64,000 nucleotides of DNA from Saccopteryx bilineata (GCF_036850765.1 NC_089496.1:47110113-47174112), one strand, 5' to 3'; shown: positions 24,110-36,020, numbered from the stretch's first letter. Notes: generated by a model not told the origin, from the sequence alone. Program-made: numbers and translations.

Positions 24110-24310
24110 AGGACTTTGGCTCTGGGGCTGGAAGGTCTGTTTGAATTCTGGCATTGCCAATCTCTAGCTATGTGACTGTATAGATTACTTACCCTTTCTG
24201 TTTTTCATCTAAATTAGGGTTCTTGTTAGTACACAACTCAAAGGATGTGGGGATAAATGAGTAAATTCAGCCAATTGCTTAGATAATTTCCTGTTATACA
24301 GTAAATGTTA
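24110..24310 (+). mobile_element. MIR SINE fragment
   Basis: TGGAAGGTCTGTTTGAATTC, TAGCTATGTGACTGTATAG and CTTACCCTTTCTG match the first half of MIR. Confidence 0.65.
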
Positions 24311-25001
24311 ATTATTATTTTCATTTGGTATCATTATTACCTCAAGTTAATATTCTGTCTATTTGAATTTTTAATGTCTATCAGAAGTTTAATTATCGAG
24401 AGCTTTGGTTGCTTCTCTGGCCTACCGTTCTTTTTCTATGGGGGCAGTATCATTTTGAATTGTTGGGACAATTGAGGAAATTTGGAAAAAACTTTCAACA
24501 TATGAGATAAACACCAAAACAAATAGAAACAAACCAAAAAAAAAAAAAGAAAAATATACATGATTATGTATATATTGATTATGTATATAAGATATATTGA
24601 AAAATATCTTATAATTAATCATAAGATTTTGGGGGGTTGGCAATGCTGAAGTTTTCTTGTTAACTGCATTGACTGTTTTATCATGTACCTTTTTCTATTA
24701 ATTTGTTTTGGTGCATAAATTATATGTTGGAGGCTGTTAAAAAATTCCCTCCTAATTAGGCTCAAAATATATTTTACAGAAATATAAGTATCATGTCATC
24801 AGTGAATTACATAGGGGAGACATGTTATCTTGCCCTTTTGTTGGTGATACTAAGTTTGAAATTTGTTTAAGGTGTTATCAGCCAATTTCTCCATTTTAAA
24901 AGTACCTTTCTTTGTTAATTAAGTGATATTGGCTTGATTCTTTGAGAATGTGTTATTATTATGTACTTTTGCTTTCTTCTTAAATTTAAAATACTATAGT
25001 C

Positions 25002-25315
25002 CAGGAGTCGGGAACCTATGGCTCGTGCAGATGTGGCTCTTTTGATGGCTGCATCTGGCTCGCAGACAAATCTTTAATAAAAAAATAATGTTAAAAATAT
25101 AAAACATTCTCATGTATCACAATCCATTCATTTCCTACCGCTCATGTTCATGGTTGCAGGTGGCTGGAGCCAATCACAGTTGTCCTCTGGGACAACACCA
25201 AATTTTTATTGGATAATGTGTCATGTACATGGGTCGTTGTATGGCTCTCACAGAAATACATTTTAAAATATGTGGCGTTCATGGCTCTCTCAGCCAAAAA
25301 GGTTCCTGACCCCTG
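25002..25315. mobile_element. Non-autonomous hAT element
   Basis: The ends CAGGAGTCGGGAACCTATGG and AAAAGGTTCCTGACCCCTG are inverted repeats. They are flanked by CTATAGTC (24994-25001) and CTGTAGTC (25316-25323), an 8-bp duplication with one mismatch. The body repeats 'tggctc' words inward from both ends. Confidence 0.92.
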
Positions 25316-25658
25316 CTGTAGTCTATCATGTTATTATCCTTTTGATTCTCAGGTTATCCCAATTTGACAAGAAGCCCCTTTCAAGCTGGCTCTTGTGCCT
25401 TTTTATGTGTTCACATCAGTGCTTGAGCATGTCCTTAGTCTGGCACACCACGACATTCTAGGCTCATCTAGTATTTCCCCTGCCCCAGACCTGGAGCCAG
25501 GCCGTTCTCCAGGGAGCCTTGGCTTCTTTTCATAGCAGAATAATATTTACAAAACCCAAGATCTGGGGGCTGGGTCTGTTTTTGCTATTGAGGTGTTGTT
25601 GCTTTTAGTCTCTTTTACTGGACTGAGCTGTGTCTGTGTCTATTTTTCTTTTTTTTCT

Positions 25659-25853
25659 TTAAAGATTTTACTTGTTAACTTTATAGAGAGGGTGGGAGGA
25701 GTGAGAACTTTCAACTCATAGTGGCTTCACTTTAGTTGTTCAGTGCTTGCTTGTCGTATGTGCCTTGACAGAGCAAGCCCAGGGTTTTGAACCAGCAACC
25801 TCAGCATTCCATCCAGGTTGACGCTCTGTCCACAGCGGTGCCACCACAGGCCA
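25659..25853 (-). mobile_element. VES-type SINE (short subfamily)
   Basis: The reversed head (GGTGCCACCACAGGCCAG) is at the right end and AAAGATTTTACTTG at the left. It lies beside a TG-rich stretch that blurs the duplication. Confidence 0.85.
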
Positions 25854-26099
25854 GGTGTGTGTGTGTGTGTCTTTGTTTCTATTTGGTATATAGTTTGGTT
25901 CATTTGTTTCCATTTAATTTTAATAGGGATTTTCTCCTAATCCTTCTCTATTTCTTATTTTTGAATTCTTATATCATTAACATTATTCAAAAGTCAAAAA
26001 CTGTATTATACTCCTTCCCTGTTTTTCACCACATTCTCAACACCTGTGGGTAACATGTATGTAAATCTTAGTTTTGAAGTTTACCTTTCCTTCTTTTTC

Positions 26100-26390
26100 T
26101 TTTTGCAGATATACACATATACATGTGTTCTCATTTACTGTTCTTTTTTTCACGATAGGTAGCATAATGTACATTCTTTTTCATATTGCTTTTTTCACTT
26201 AATAAAGCCTGAATACCTCTCTCTATCAGTTTATAGAGACCTTCCTAATTTATAACTGCATAGTACTCCATTGTGTAGATGAATAATGCTCTATTCACTA
26301 GATCTGTGATGTGTTTCTGATCTTGGGCTATTTTGCAGTGCCCCAGTAAATTACTGTGTATGACTTAATTAAACAATCTCTAAATGTTCT
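26100..26390 (-). mobile_element. Old L1 fragment, antisense (left part)
   Basis: AACTGCATAGTACTCCATTG and related words resemble the reverse complement of the L1 3' end. A matching right part lies at 27050-27262, with about 660 bp of other sequence between, including a GC-rich unidentified stretch (26460-26740) and a MITE. Confidence 0.4.
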
Positions 26391-26745
26391 AGGAGTAGAT
26401 GGGGATCAATTGGTAGGGTCTGGGGTTCTCACTTGGAGACTCGTAAGCAGTTGTAGATGAAAGTTGGGACTGAAGTCTTTTCAGCCAGGGTGGGAGGAGT
26501 TTCAAACAGTGGAAGGTGGTCCAGCAGCCGCGACTGCCCTTCTCTTTGTGCCTCCGGGGCCAGAAGCCGCCGTCAGCTGTCAGGGCGCAGGTTCCCTGTA
26601 TTTGAAGGACACAGCCTTCCTGCGCACCGTGGCTTCTGTAAGTGGTGTGCACGCCGCTCCAGGAACGAGCGCCTCGCTGCCCGTCACGTGGCTGGGGTGC
26701 AGAGGGAAGCTGCTCCTGTGCTGAGAGCTAAAATTAACCACAGTA

Positions 26746-26883
26746 CCATATTTTTTGCTCCATAAGATGCACTTTTTTCCCCAAAAAGTGGAGGGGAAAG
26801 TGCCCGTGTATCTTATGGAGCAAAAAATATGAATCCTAGGTGTGTCATATGGTCAGGCGCGTCTTCTGGAGCGAAAAATACGG
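26746..26883. mobile_element. TA-flanked MITE with an internal hairpin
   Basis: The ends CCATATTTTTTGCTCC and CCGTATTTTTCGCTCC (rc) sit between TA dinucleotides at 26744-26745 and 26884-26885. An extra inverted copy of the left arm (TATCTTATGGAGCAAAAAAT) lies at about 26809-26830, so the left two-thirds can fold into a long stem. This is consistent with a non-autonomous Tc1/mariner element. Confidence 0.88.
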
Positions 26884-27049
26884 TATACTGTTCAAGTCTT
26901 CCCCTGAGCATTCCTAGCCTTCCATAGACTCTAAAGTTCCAAAATAGCAACATCAGCTAGATGCTGCCAGCACAGTGGTCATCTGGGTGTGGAGAGAGTC
27001 CTCCAGTGCTCCCTGCTCCGCCACCTTCCCACAGTCCTCTCTGTGCACG

Positions 27050-27262
27050 TGTCATTTAGGATTGTTGGAAACACACCTTCAGGATGAGATCCTAGTAATG
27101 GTGTTGCTAAGATAAATACATATGTAATGTATTTAGAAATTGCCACATTACTTTCTGTGGAGTTGTACAATTTTGTATTCTCACTGGCAGTGGATAGAAA
27201 GTGTATGTTTCCGCATAGCTTCACCAACAATGCATTGTCAAACTTTTGAGTTTTTGCCAGTC
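27050..27262 (-). mobile_element. Old L1 fragment, antisense (right part)
   Basis: The - strand reads AIPLLGSHPEG-like residues (observed ATPLLGSHPEG), and TTGTCAAACTTTTGAG matches L1-type 3' sequence in reverse. It appears to continue the fragment at 26100-26390. Confidence 0.45.
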
Positions 27263-27280
27263 TGGGCTGAATAATGATAT

Positions 27281-27432
27281 TTTTTTTTTAGAGGAATGGA
27301 GAGAAAGACATCAATTTATTCCATTTATTTATGGATTTTCTGGTTGATTCTTGTATGTGCCCTGATCAGGGATTGAACCCACAACCTTGGCATATAAGGA
27401 CGATGCTCTAATTGAGCTGTCCATCCAGGGCC
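27281..27432 (-). mobile_element. VES-type SINE (compact subfamily)
   Basis: The reversed head (TGAGCTGTCCATCCAGGGC) is at the right and the A-tail complement at the left. A 10-bp duplication ATAATGATAT / ATAATAATAT flanks it at 27271-27280 and 27433-27442. Confidence 0.88.
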
Positions 27433-27636
27433 ATAATAATATCTTAATGTAGAGCTAAAGTAAAACCTAAGGAGAGAAAAGAAAATACACAAAGAACCAC
27501 CTGAATTTTTAGTTTCTTTAAATGCTTTGAATATACTGTGGAAAACTGTTCAAAACCACCTATTTCTTCAGGATGTTGAGTTCCTGGATGAAGTGCCCAT
27601 GATGCTGAAACCTCTCCCTGCTTGTATCAGGCTCGG

Positions 27637-27772
27637 CCTGCGGTGTGTGCGCGCCTGGGGAGGGGCCGGAGTGTGTGCAGCGAGGGGGGGGGGAGCTGGC
27701 TCCTGACCGGTGCTCCACCTGCGGTGTGCGCGCGCCTGGGGAGGGGCCAGCTCCTGACCGGTGCTCTGCGCG
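27637..27772. repeat. Two-copy GC-rich tandem duplication (81-bp spacing)
   Basis: CCTGCGGTGTGTGCGCGCC at 27637 recurs at 27718 as CCTGCGGTGTGCGCGCGCC, with CTCCTGACCGGTGCTC in both copies. The second copy lacks about 27 bp. It produces long but unconvincing open frames. Confidence 0.85.
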
Positions 27773-28796
27773 ACCCCTCCGCACATCTGCCCCACCGTCT
27801 CCAGTCACCGTTTTCCTCTGTTTGCCGCCAGTTTCTGTGCTCCTGTCAGTTGAGCCAGGACGGGCACTTCAGTCTCTATAAACCTGCATGTGACGGCCTC
27901 GCTTCAGCCTTAACAGCTGACCAGTGTCCTCTTCTACTGTTTTTCAGTCACATTTCTAAGGAAAACATTGACCCAGACCAGCTCTTTGTGTCACTTCTGG
28001 TTGTTCTTCAAGTGAACTGGGAAGAGGCTTTCTTGGGTCAGGTGTTAAGTGCGGTAGGGGGTCCGTGGAGGGAGCTGGAGAGAGCAGGGAAACGGCGAGC
28101 ACCGCAGGGAAGGGCCAGTCCCCGCAGGGGGCGGGGCAGGCCTAGCTGAATGGATATGCCAGCTGATGTTTAATAGAGCTACGCTGGAGTATTGTAGGAA
28201 ACGAGCTAGTATGTAGGTGTCAAGATTGGCTGAGGATCTGCCCTGTTGGTGCTGTGTTTCCTGTTTGCATTGTGAGTTAAGTAGCATGTTGTGGCAAAAG
28301 GCCACTGTCCTAGAAGTCAGCAGCCTTAGCTTCTAGACCTGATTTTGCTGTTCTGAAAGGGTTCACTTTCTTCATATACAGTTTTTAAAGATCAGTGCAG
28401 TGGAGGTTTCTAAGGTACTGTTTATAGCTACAAAACGTGTGACTCAGATGGTACTACACCAGCCCAGGAAGGGGGATTTGCACAGAACGGTCAGAATACA
28501 ATGCTATAACAATCATAAGTCCAGATCAATGTAAAAAAATCAGAAATGAGAATGATTGGACCTATGCATTAGAAAAAGATAGGGGAGTTTTGTAGTGAAC
28601 CAGATTCTCCTCATTTGAACCTATTTTATTAGAAATGGGATGACTTTCATTAACTTATTTAAATAAAGTCAAATATCACAGTCACAAACTTTTTTCCAAA
28701 CTTTAAGTTGCATGTAGGTAGTATATTATTATTATAAGTATAATATTGAAGTTTGAAGTGTTCTTTATTTTCCAGTTTTTAAAAAAATCATAGTCG

Positions 28797-28990
28797 GCCC
28801 TGGCTGGGTAGTTGAATTGGTTAGCATCGTCGCGATAAACCAAGATTGCAAGTCCGGCCCTTGGTCAGGGCCACATACGAGACTCAACCAGTGAATGCAT
28901 AAATAAGTGGAACAACAGACTGATGTTTTTCTCTCCTCCCTCCCTTCTTTCCCCTTCTCTCACATCAACAAATAAAAATAAAAAATAAAA
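28797..28990 (+). mobile_element. VES-type SINE (compact subfamily)
   Basis: The head GGCCCTGGCTGGGTAGTTGA, an A-rich AAAATAAAAAATAAAAA tail and a diverged duplication (AATCATAGTCGG / AACTTATAGTTGG) support a + orientation insertion, 58 bp upstream of ZNRF2 exon 2. Confidence 0.88.
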
Positions 28991-29047
28991 AACTTATAGT
29001 TGGATATTCAGAATAGTTAAGTAACATGGTTTTCTTTTACTCTTTAG

Positions 29048-29143
29048 GTTTTAAGTGCCCTGTATGCTCAAAATTTGTACCCTCAGATGAAATGGATTTA
29101 CATCTTGTGATGTGTTTAACAAAGCCAAGAATAACCTATAATG
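29048..29143 (+). CDS. ZNRF2: ZNRF2 exon 2 (C2HC zinc finger), partial gene
   Basis: This internal coding exon of 96 bp lies between a polypyrimidine-AG acceptor ending at 29047 and a GTAAGT donor at 29144. It opens in phase 1, so GT completes a Gly codon begun in exon 1, and encodes a segment beginning FKCPVCSKFVPSDEMDLH. The Cys-x2-Cys and His-x3-Cys pairs form the zinc finger that precedes the RING in ZNRF proteins. ZNRF2 is a membrane-associated E3 ubiquitin ligase, N-myristoylated through exon 1 (outside this window) and located on endosomal, lysosomal and presynaptic membranes; it is linked to Na+/K+-ATPase and mTORC1 control. The paralogue ZNRF1 is less likely: this exon reads CPVC and LVMCLTKP, as I recall for ZNRF2. 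The exon ends with the first base of a Glu codon that exon 3 completes. Confidence 0.95.
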
Positions 29144-30691
29144 GTAAGTCCTGTGCTTTAAAATAATATTTTAAATTAGAATTACCTTAGATCTTTATGA
29201 ATTTCATGCTTCGGGTCAACTGTGAAAGGCCAGGAAGGACCGTCTCTGACCCTGGAGGCCCCTGGTCTTTCAGTTACGGCCGGTGCTCTGCCGCCGTTGT
29301 TTCCTGACCACGAGCCCTAGATGGTCAAACCTCTAGGAGGGTTTTCAGTGTAGTTTTGGTACATTTTGAAATATACTTGGGGAAAAAAATCAAATAGTTT
29401 ACTTCGAGCTTTAAATCAGTGCACTAAAGTAAAGGAAAAAGGAGAGCTCTTTTCAAAGTTTCATGAATAGAAGTCACAAACGACAAAAGCATATGAGAAA
29501 TTTCATATTTCTCAAATGTAAATTTTGGTTTGAAATAGAATATATAGGAAGAGTACCAGTAAACAGTGAAGCCCATTGAAAGATGGACTTCATTCAACAG
29601 CTGTCTCTTGAGTACCTCTCAGTATGAAGAACTAGGGTGAAGAACTTGTGAAACAGTGACGCAGACAGAGATGCCCTCTGCAGCCTGGGACCTTCCCGGG
29701 TCAGCCAGGGCAGTGGCACTTCCTGTCAGCCTGAGGCTTCTCTTCAGATTCAGAGCACTGTTGGGAGAGGTAGGATTTAACGTGGAGACGAGCATGTTAC
29801 TTTGGCCTTTATAGAAACTGACTTATGACTCTTGCTTCCTCTGATGAGGCAGTACTTTGGCCACACTTTTATGGTGGTGACAGGAGATTACTTTTTCCCA
29901 TTCATTTTCCAGTGAGTGAGTACAAGTAGCTTTGAGTAAATGTACCTGTTGATTATATCCAAACCCTTTTGTGTTATGAAATTGACTTGGCTACTTTGCA
30001 TAATCTAGTTGAAATTCAGTTACTTAAGAAATAAAAAGCATTTGTATTTTCTCTCAAATTTGAGGTAAAAGTAATTGGGCTGGTTTCTTATACTTACCTC
30101 ATTATCTTATCATTGCCCTCTATAATAATTTTGTTTATTACAGGGGTCTTTAAGATAAATATTCTTAGATATCAATAATCTGGCCTTGAACTATAGAAGC
30201 ACAGTGTTATTTTCTTTGACCATGTAATGTAGTCGCATACCATCTTAGTAGTCTGTGCCTGTACTTTTTGTGTGATGTATCTAGACTAGAAAATAGACTG
30301 TGTGTGTGTCGATGTTGGGCACTTTCTAATATCCTGATTTAACTGTGCTAAAGTCATTGAAGTTTTCTCCTACACCACTTATTTGGTGGTATACTTACTT
30401 TAAGGTAGGTAGTCTGAAAATTTTAATTTGTTAAATGTAAACTCTAAACATTCAAAAGAAACAAAAACAGCTTCTTCACAAACATCTTATGTGGTTCTGG
30501 AAGTTGTAAAACTCGGACAGTGGCCAACTGGGGGTGAAAGGAGGAGGAGCGCTGGCTCAGGGCAGAGGGGTGGCTGCTGGTCCTGTGCTTCCCGTGACAG
30601 GGACATGCCGGCGGGAATTCCCACCCACCCTGTGTTCAAGGGAGAGCGTTGTAGGGAAGAGAAAAGTAATTCCTATGCCTTTTTCTGTCTT

Positions 30692-31190
30692 GGCTGAGAC
30701 CCCTGTAATAAAAGTTGGGATTAATGAGAAAAAAAAACAAAAGTGTATTAACACATATATCCGCTCTATATATGTGAGGTAACCGGGGGAAAGTGAGCAG
30801 ATATCCGAGGGAGTTTAGAATGTGGGCTTAAGTATCATCTTCAACTAAAGACAAGAAAATGAGGGTAGGGAGGCCAGTTATGGGAGGTTACCATAGAAAT
30901 TGTAGTAAGCAGGGGTGTGTGTTGATTTTAGTTACCTGCTCTTTTGAGTAAGGTTCTACATTCTGTTGTGAGTTACCCTTCTCTTCTGGAGCAGAGAGGG
31001 AGATGCCCTTACAAACGATTTCCTTTATACATTTCCCTTAGAGAAGGTTAATTCCTGTTTTCGGAGCCTCTCTTGTGTCTGCACTTTCTGAATCATCTTA
31101 AAATAATCCCTCATTGCCAGAGATACGTGTTTTGGGGTAGCACATTCTGCTTTCCTTGAGCCCCCAAATGCCGTCTCTTACCATGGGTGA
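30692..31190 (-). mobile_element. LTR-like repeat (related to the copy at 7.8 kb)
   Basis: GACCCCTGTAATAAAAG, GGCTTAAGTATCATCTT and TTTGGGGTAGCACATTCTGC match the copy at 7762-8285 in order and orientation. Ends are uncertain. Confidence 0.5.
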
Positions 31191-31364
31191 GTCTGTGTGA
31201 GAATTGCTCTCTGTAATGTCTAGTCGAGGCATCTAGGATTATTACGAAGTTCAGAACCAGGTGAGTCAGAGTTTTTGAAATACTCTTTTTAGTCACCTGG
31301 TCTCCTCAAACTTCATATTTGAATTCCTAGAAGTTGATTACATCAAGAGATATGCATTTTACTT

Positions 31365-31557
31365 ATTTTATTTTATTTATTCATTTTAGAAAGGAGAGAG
31401 AGAGAGAGAAAAGAGAGACAGAGAGAGAGAGAAGGGGGGAGGAGCAGGAAGCATCAACTCCCATATGTGCCTTGACCAGGCAAGCCCAGGGTTTTGAACT
31501 GGCAACCTCAGCATTCCAGGTCGATGCTTTATCCACTGCGCCATCACAGGTCAGGCC
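31365..31557 (-). mobile_element. VES-type SINE (short subfamily)
   Basis: The reversed head (GCGCCATCACAGGTCAGGC) is at the right, with an AGAGAGA tract and T-rich tail at the left. A duplication TGCATTTTACTT / TACATTTTACTT is at 31353-31364 and 31558-31569. Confidence 0.92.
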
Positions 31558-33108
31558 TACATTTTACTTGTTAAACAAAATGCAGCTGAATAACTTTGAA
31601 GATCTGATTGATTTTATCAGTGATTCAGGAATTAGGCGGCAGCATCCCATCTGGCAGAGGCAAGGGCTGTATAAGATGAAAGGCCTTCATAGTAAAAGGG
31701 GGCTGGCAGGGAGTTACCAAAGAGCGAATGGGGTCAGGCAAGGTCGTCTTCCTTTTAGGAAGGCAGGGGTCTGTCTGGCGGATTCCCTCACTAGTGTTGA
31801 TCAGCTAATTTCACATTGGCTGGTTATATTCCTGGGAGAGGCTGAAATTGTAATTAGGCTAAGTATTAAGCCTTGGTTCGCTGACTTGAGGCTTAACAAG
31901 GGTGACTATTTTTGATCTTTTTAATGACTTAATAAGAGAATTTTATCCAGCATAGTGATTATTAATTTATACCTTTTGCAGGTATATCTCAGTAGCTACA
32001 TCTGAAATTTTGAATTTTATTTATTAAATGTATATTTTAACACTCTGTCAATTAGCAAGGAGAAGTAGACTTGTTTTTTGGGCTGGAAGTATTTATAGTC
32101 AAATTTCAGAAGAGGATGAATTGCAGAAATTTGGATATAAGTTGGTAATTTGGAGTTTCATATGCAGACTCACAGAGATGACATTTTAAATGTTGGCTTG
32201 GTTTCCAGACTAACCCACCCAACTTTCTTGTTTTAAAAATCTTTATTATCAATATATCCAAATACCCAAGTTGTAGTAACTGATGAAGACAATTGACTGA
32301 CCAGGTGGAGCTCTCAGCAGAGTTCAGGTAGGAGGCCAAAAGTGATCAGTGGTCAGTGGCAGGCAGTGGTCAGTGTCCTGAATGCTTGGCCGCTGCAGGT
32401 ATAATTTTGCAGGATGGGAAAAAAATTCAGAATGCCACAATGAATGTTCATCTATTTAGATTACCCTTAAGTCAGGGCCTGCCTACTTCATATACTTTTT
32501 CCTCTTTCATGTACTTCATCGTTTAATTTGTGGACCTAGTAATTTGTTGTGTAGTCTAGGAACATGATAAAACTTTATGAGCATAATTTTCCTTCATTTC
32601 CTTCATTCTTGTCTCCTAAAATGTTTCAGCACGAACCAACAAATGAGATAAATATTGTTAGCAAATTTTTAGTCTTGATTTTGTTGGTTTTTAAACTTTA
32701 CTGGTTCATAGCATATTTTGCATTACGTAGGGTTCAGTTTTCAACTTCAGTGATTGCGAACAGTAAGATCTGCATTTAAGGTATCTTTATTTAGAGTTGG
32801 TACTGTTTTGTGTGTGTGTACAGGTACTGGGGAGGAGGTGTCATTTGAAGTCAGTTTATCTTCTGAGAATTCGTTGTAAACTCAGATAGGGAGTCAAAGC
32901 AGAAGCTTTTCAAAGTCATCAGAGAGAAGTAGCCTCTGGGCAGAGTGAGCTCGGACTCTGTTCATGAACATATCTGAAGAAACGCAAGGGTGGGCAGAAA
33001 TAGGTTTACAGCTGTGAGGATGCGAAACAGTGCTTATTCTTGTATTCTTATTTATTAATTAGTATATATTGGGCAAATAAGTTTGTAAACTGACTTTTAT
33101 GCTCACTT

Positions 33109-33592
33109 TGTTAAAAATGACCGCTGCCCACGTGAATGGTGCTGCCAGGTGAAACTGCTAATTACCTTCCTGCTTGGGAAGGGGTTTTGTTATGCTAATG
33201 TGAATTGGAGGGTTTTCCTGCCAAAAAGTTTTAAAAGAAGAGGGAGGCCATTTTGTAGAGAAAGGAGCCAAGATGGCGAGTGCTGAAGGAGAAGCCAGTT
33301 TATACAGAGTTTGTGCAGAGAGAAGGAGATGGGAACCAGAGGTGACTGAGCAGGTGGGGGCCTTTGATTCTAGGAAAACCCGGAAGAGATTCCCCTGGTT
33401 GTGGAGCCGGAGAACATGCATGGGTTTTGGTGCCCATGTGTGTGTTTTTACTCAACAGCCGGTTGCGAGGCTAGAATAAAGGCATGGCCCACCGGTTTTT
33501 GGCCCTGCAGTTTCTTTACTATCTGTCTGAATCTGATGGGAACCTGAACCTGCACGTGCATGGCTGTGATGGTGGCAACTACTGCCCATACA
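33109..33592 (+). mobile_element. LTR (left copy) of an unassigned LTR retroelement
   Basis: The sequence runs from TGTTAAAAATGACC to TGCCCATACA, with AATAAA at 33475-33480 about 110 bp before the end, as in an LTR U3-R-U5 layout. The same polyadenylation-to-end segment recurs at 34083-34192, and the whole LTR recurs reversed at 16288-17060. Open frames on both strands here are accidental. Confidence 0.7.
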
Positions 33593-33870
33593 TTTGGCAT
33601 AGTTTGCAGCAGGATTCGGATCAGATTGGTGTGAGCCACCACCACCCTTGAGGGGTGGGGTAGAGGCCTGGCTGTTGTTATGGTTCCCCATGGCTGTCTT
33701 TCTGGGGACCGTGGGCTGGCTGATTTTTACATCCCTGCAAAAGGAAACCGAGAGCGCTGTGAAGAGGCTGCTCGAGGCCTGCAAACTGCGCAGCGGAAGG
33801 AGTCGGAATGGCCGTGGGAGAAAGAGCTGCAGATCCTGGAACTGGAGCAAGCACTGGAAGAAGGAGGCCA
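33593..33870 (+). mobile_element. Short internal region between two LTR copies
   Basis: About 280 bp separates the left LTR from the partial right LTR. One open frame (starting 33680) gives a charged, possibly coiled-coil stretch with ELQILELEQALEEG. I cannot assign it to Gag or any other family, and no protease, polymerase or envelope sequence is present, so the element is largely deleted. Confidence 0.4.
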
Positions 33871-34192
33871 TGTTTTTGCAGAGTTTGTGCAGAGAGGTGA
33901 AGGGAGGAGGTGTGCCGATGGGGAACAGAGGTGAGGGCTCTTGTGAGCTCTGCTGAGACTGGTGGGGCTTTTGATTCTAGGAAAAACCAGAAAAGATTCT
34001 CCTGGTTGTGGAACCGGAGAATGTGTCAGTGGGTTTTGGAGTCCTGTGTGTGTTTTTACTTGCCGGCCTGATGCGAGGCTAGAATAAAGGCATGGCCCAC
34101 CAGTTTTTGGCTCTGCTGTTTCTTTACCGTCTCTGAATCTGATGGGAACCTGCACATGCATGGCTGTGACAGTGGTGACTACTGGCCATACA
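33871..34192 (+). mobile_element. LTR (right copy, 5'-truncated)
   Basis: From CAGAGTTTGTGCAGAGAG onward it parallels the left copy: GGAAAAACCAGAAAAGATTC, AATAAA at 34083-34088, and a matching end at TGGCCATACA. The first ~190 bp of the LTR are missing. Confidence 0.65.
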
Positions 34193-34340
34193 TTGTAGTA
34201 TTTTCCTTACAAACAATTGTAACCCTACTTTTGCCCACCTCTGTATTAAGTCAGTTGAAAGGGAGTTAAAAGGATCCCAGGTTGTGTGCTGCCCGGGGGA
34301 GTGTGTGTTACACGCTCACTGGAACGATGGCAGACCGCGG

Positions 34341-34380
34341 CCAGCATCAGCGCTCTCTCCCCAGCATCAGCGCTCTCTCC
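34341..34380. repeat. Perfect two-copy 20-bp tandem repeat
   Basis: CCAGCATCAGCGCTCTCTCC is repeated twice without mismatch. Confidence 0.95.
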
Positions 34381-35144
34381 CGGCGTGTGTGTGCAGCCTC
34401 TGGGGACCCACTCTCCTGGGCACACTGCAGGGAGGAGCCTGCTTTCTCCCTCTGTAGAGACTGCCTGGCTTTTCAGCCAGTTGTGGTTTTCATTTTAAGT
34501 TATAAACTTGCTTTCTCCCTTACATACTACATTTTCTTGGTTTTAAGATCTACCCCCAACACACACATTTTAATGGCACCTCTCATAATTGAGGTAAAAA
34601 AACAAAACAAAAACAAGTTGCTCACAGCCACTAAGCAGAATTTTAAATAAGGAAGTAATTATCATATCCTGAGTTTCTGTGAACTTGCCCTTCTGTGGAG
34701 GACTTTCCTTATCTGACTTGGTGTCTTTGTTTATTTATTTGCATTGGTGATTTCTGGGTTGAGTTTTAATTAAAATGTGATTCCTGGTTGTAGTTTTAAA
34801 TGACCTCATAAAGGTGACAGCCGTTATGGAGCAGCACTGAAGTGAAGTTAGGTTTCAGTGCTTTAAATTGGTTGTCATGCCGTGCAGTGAAAAATTAGTG
34901 CAGCAGAAAGTGTCAAACCCCTTATACTATCCTATGGAAATTTCCAAAGAGATGATGTCCCAGAAGAGGTTGGCAAAACAAAAGAAGAACTATTCTACAA
35001 CCCACATGGGATTTCTATAGAAAAATAGTTACCTTTTATTAAAAGGGAACTTGTGATGAAAAATTAAAAATAGGTGTGATAGTCAGCAGATGTGATTAGA
35101 ATTAGCACCCTAAGAACTTTAAAACTATAAATATGTTTATTTTC

Positions 35145-35490
35145 TTTTTTTCTCCCAAGTGAGAGGAAGGGAGATAGACAGACTCCCACATGCGCCCAGA
35201 CTGGGATCCTCCTGGCAACTCCTGTCTGGAGCTGATGCTCTACCCATCTGGGTCCATGCTCCCAACTGAGCTGGTTTTAGTGCCTGAGGCAGAGGCTCCG
35301 TGGAGCCTCCCTCAGTGCCCAGGCTGATATACTGGAACGAATCGAGCTATGGCTGTGGGAGCAGAAGAGAGAGATAGGAGGGGGAGGATTGGAGAAGCAG
35401 ATGGGCGCTTCTCCTGTGTGCCCTGACCAGGAATTGAACCTGGGATTACCACACGCTGGGCTGATACCACTAGGCAAAGCTGCCAGGGCC
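35145..35490 (-). mobile_element. VES SINE (long subfamily)
   Basis: The reversed head lies at the right end; the body includes GTGTGCCCTGACCAGGAATT. An 11-bp duplication TGTTTATTTTC is at 35134-35144 and 35491-35501. Confidence 0.92.
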
Positions 35491-35744
35491 TGTTTATTTT
35501 CAAATTACTAAAATCATAAAAGGATGAATAAGAAAAAAAAACTCTGTTTTTTATAGAGGTAATCAGAAATGGACATAACAAGAAACTTTACTATTGTTAG
35601 TCTTATTCATTAATCTTATCTACAGTTACCAGAATTACATACTTATGACACTAAAATCAATTTTGCTGCTTCTGTTAATATAGCTACTCAAAGACCAATC
35701 TGCATTTAAAGTGTTATAAAGAACAACAATACTTTGTACAAAAT

Positions 35745-35925
35745 ATGAACTTGGAATTTAGCTTGCTGGGTTCAAATGTCTATTCTGTCACTTAAAGGCT
35801 ATGTAATCTTGGTCTTGGTTTTCTCTCCTATAAACTTAGGGTTAGAAATAATGCCTGTCTTCTAGGGGAGTTATTGTGAGAATCAAATGAGAAATTATGC
35901 ATAGGTAGTGAGTGCTAAGTAACAA
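35745..35925 (+). mobile_element. MIR SINE fragment
   Basis: GGGTTCAAATGTCTATTCTG, AAAGGCTATGTAATCTTGG and GAGTTATTGTGAGAATCAAA match MIR in + orientation. Confidence 0.7.
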
Positions 35926-36020
35926 ACTCTATTGTAACTATTAAGAAATGTTACCTTTGACTTTGAGAGGTAAACATATAGTAGGTACCATGTTTAATAT
36001 GCTAACAAATCTAAAAAAAA

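Larger units (their letters stand above)
1..29047 (+). other. ZNRF2: ZNRF2 intron 1 (3' portion) and its repeats
   Basis: No cellular exon is recognised before exon 2, so this whole stretch is taken as intron 1, with exon 1 upstream of the window. Identified repeats are listed separately. The stretches 1-300, 620-1430, 2936-3826, 4359-5430, 5640-7210, 9115-10458, 10776-11795, 15450-16287, 17060-18340, 22400-23100 and 28150-28796 are AT-rich sequence in which I recognise no gene or clear element. 8875-9115 has a faint resemblance to antisense L1. Confidence 0.8.

Noticed and set aside
27622..28149. 175-codon GC-rich coding region
   Set aside because: It rests on a two-copy GC-rich tandem duplication, with no recognisable domain and no splice support.
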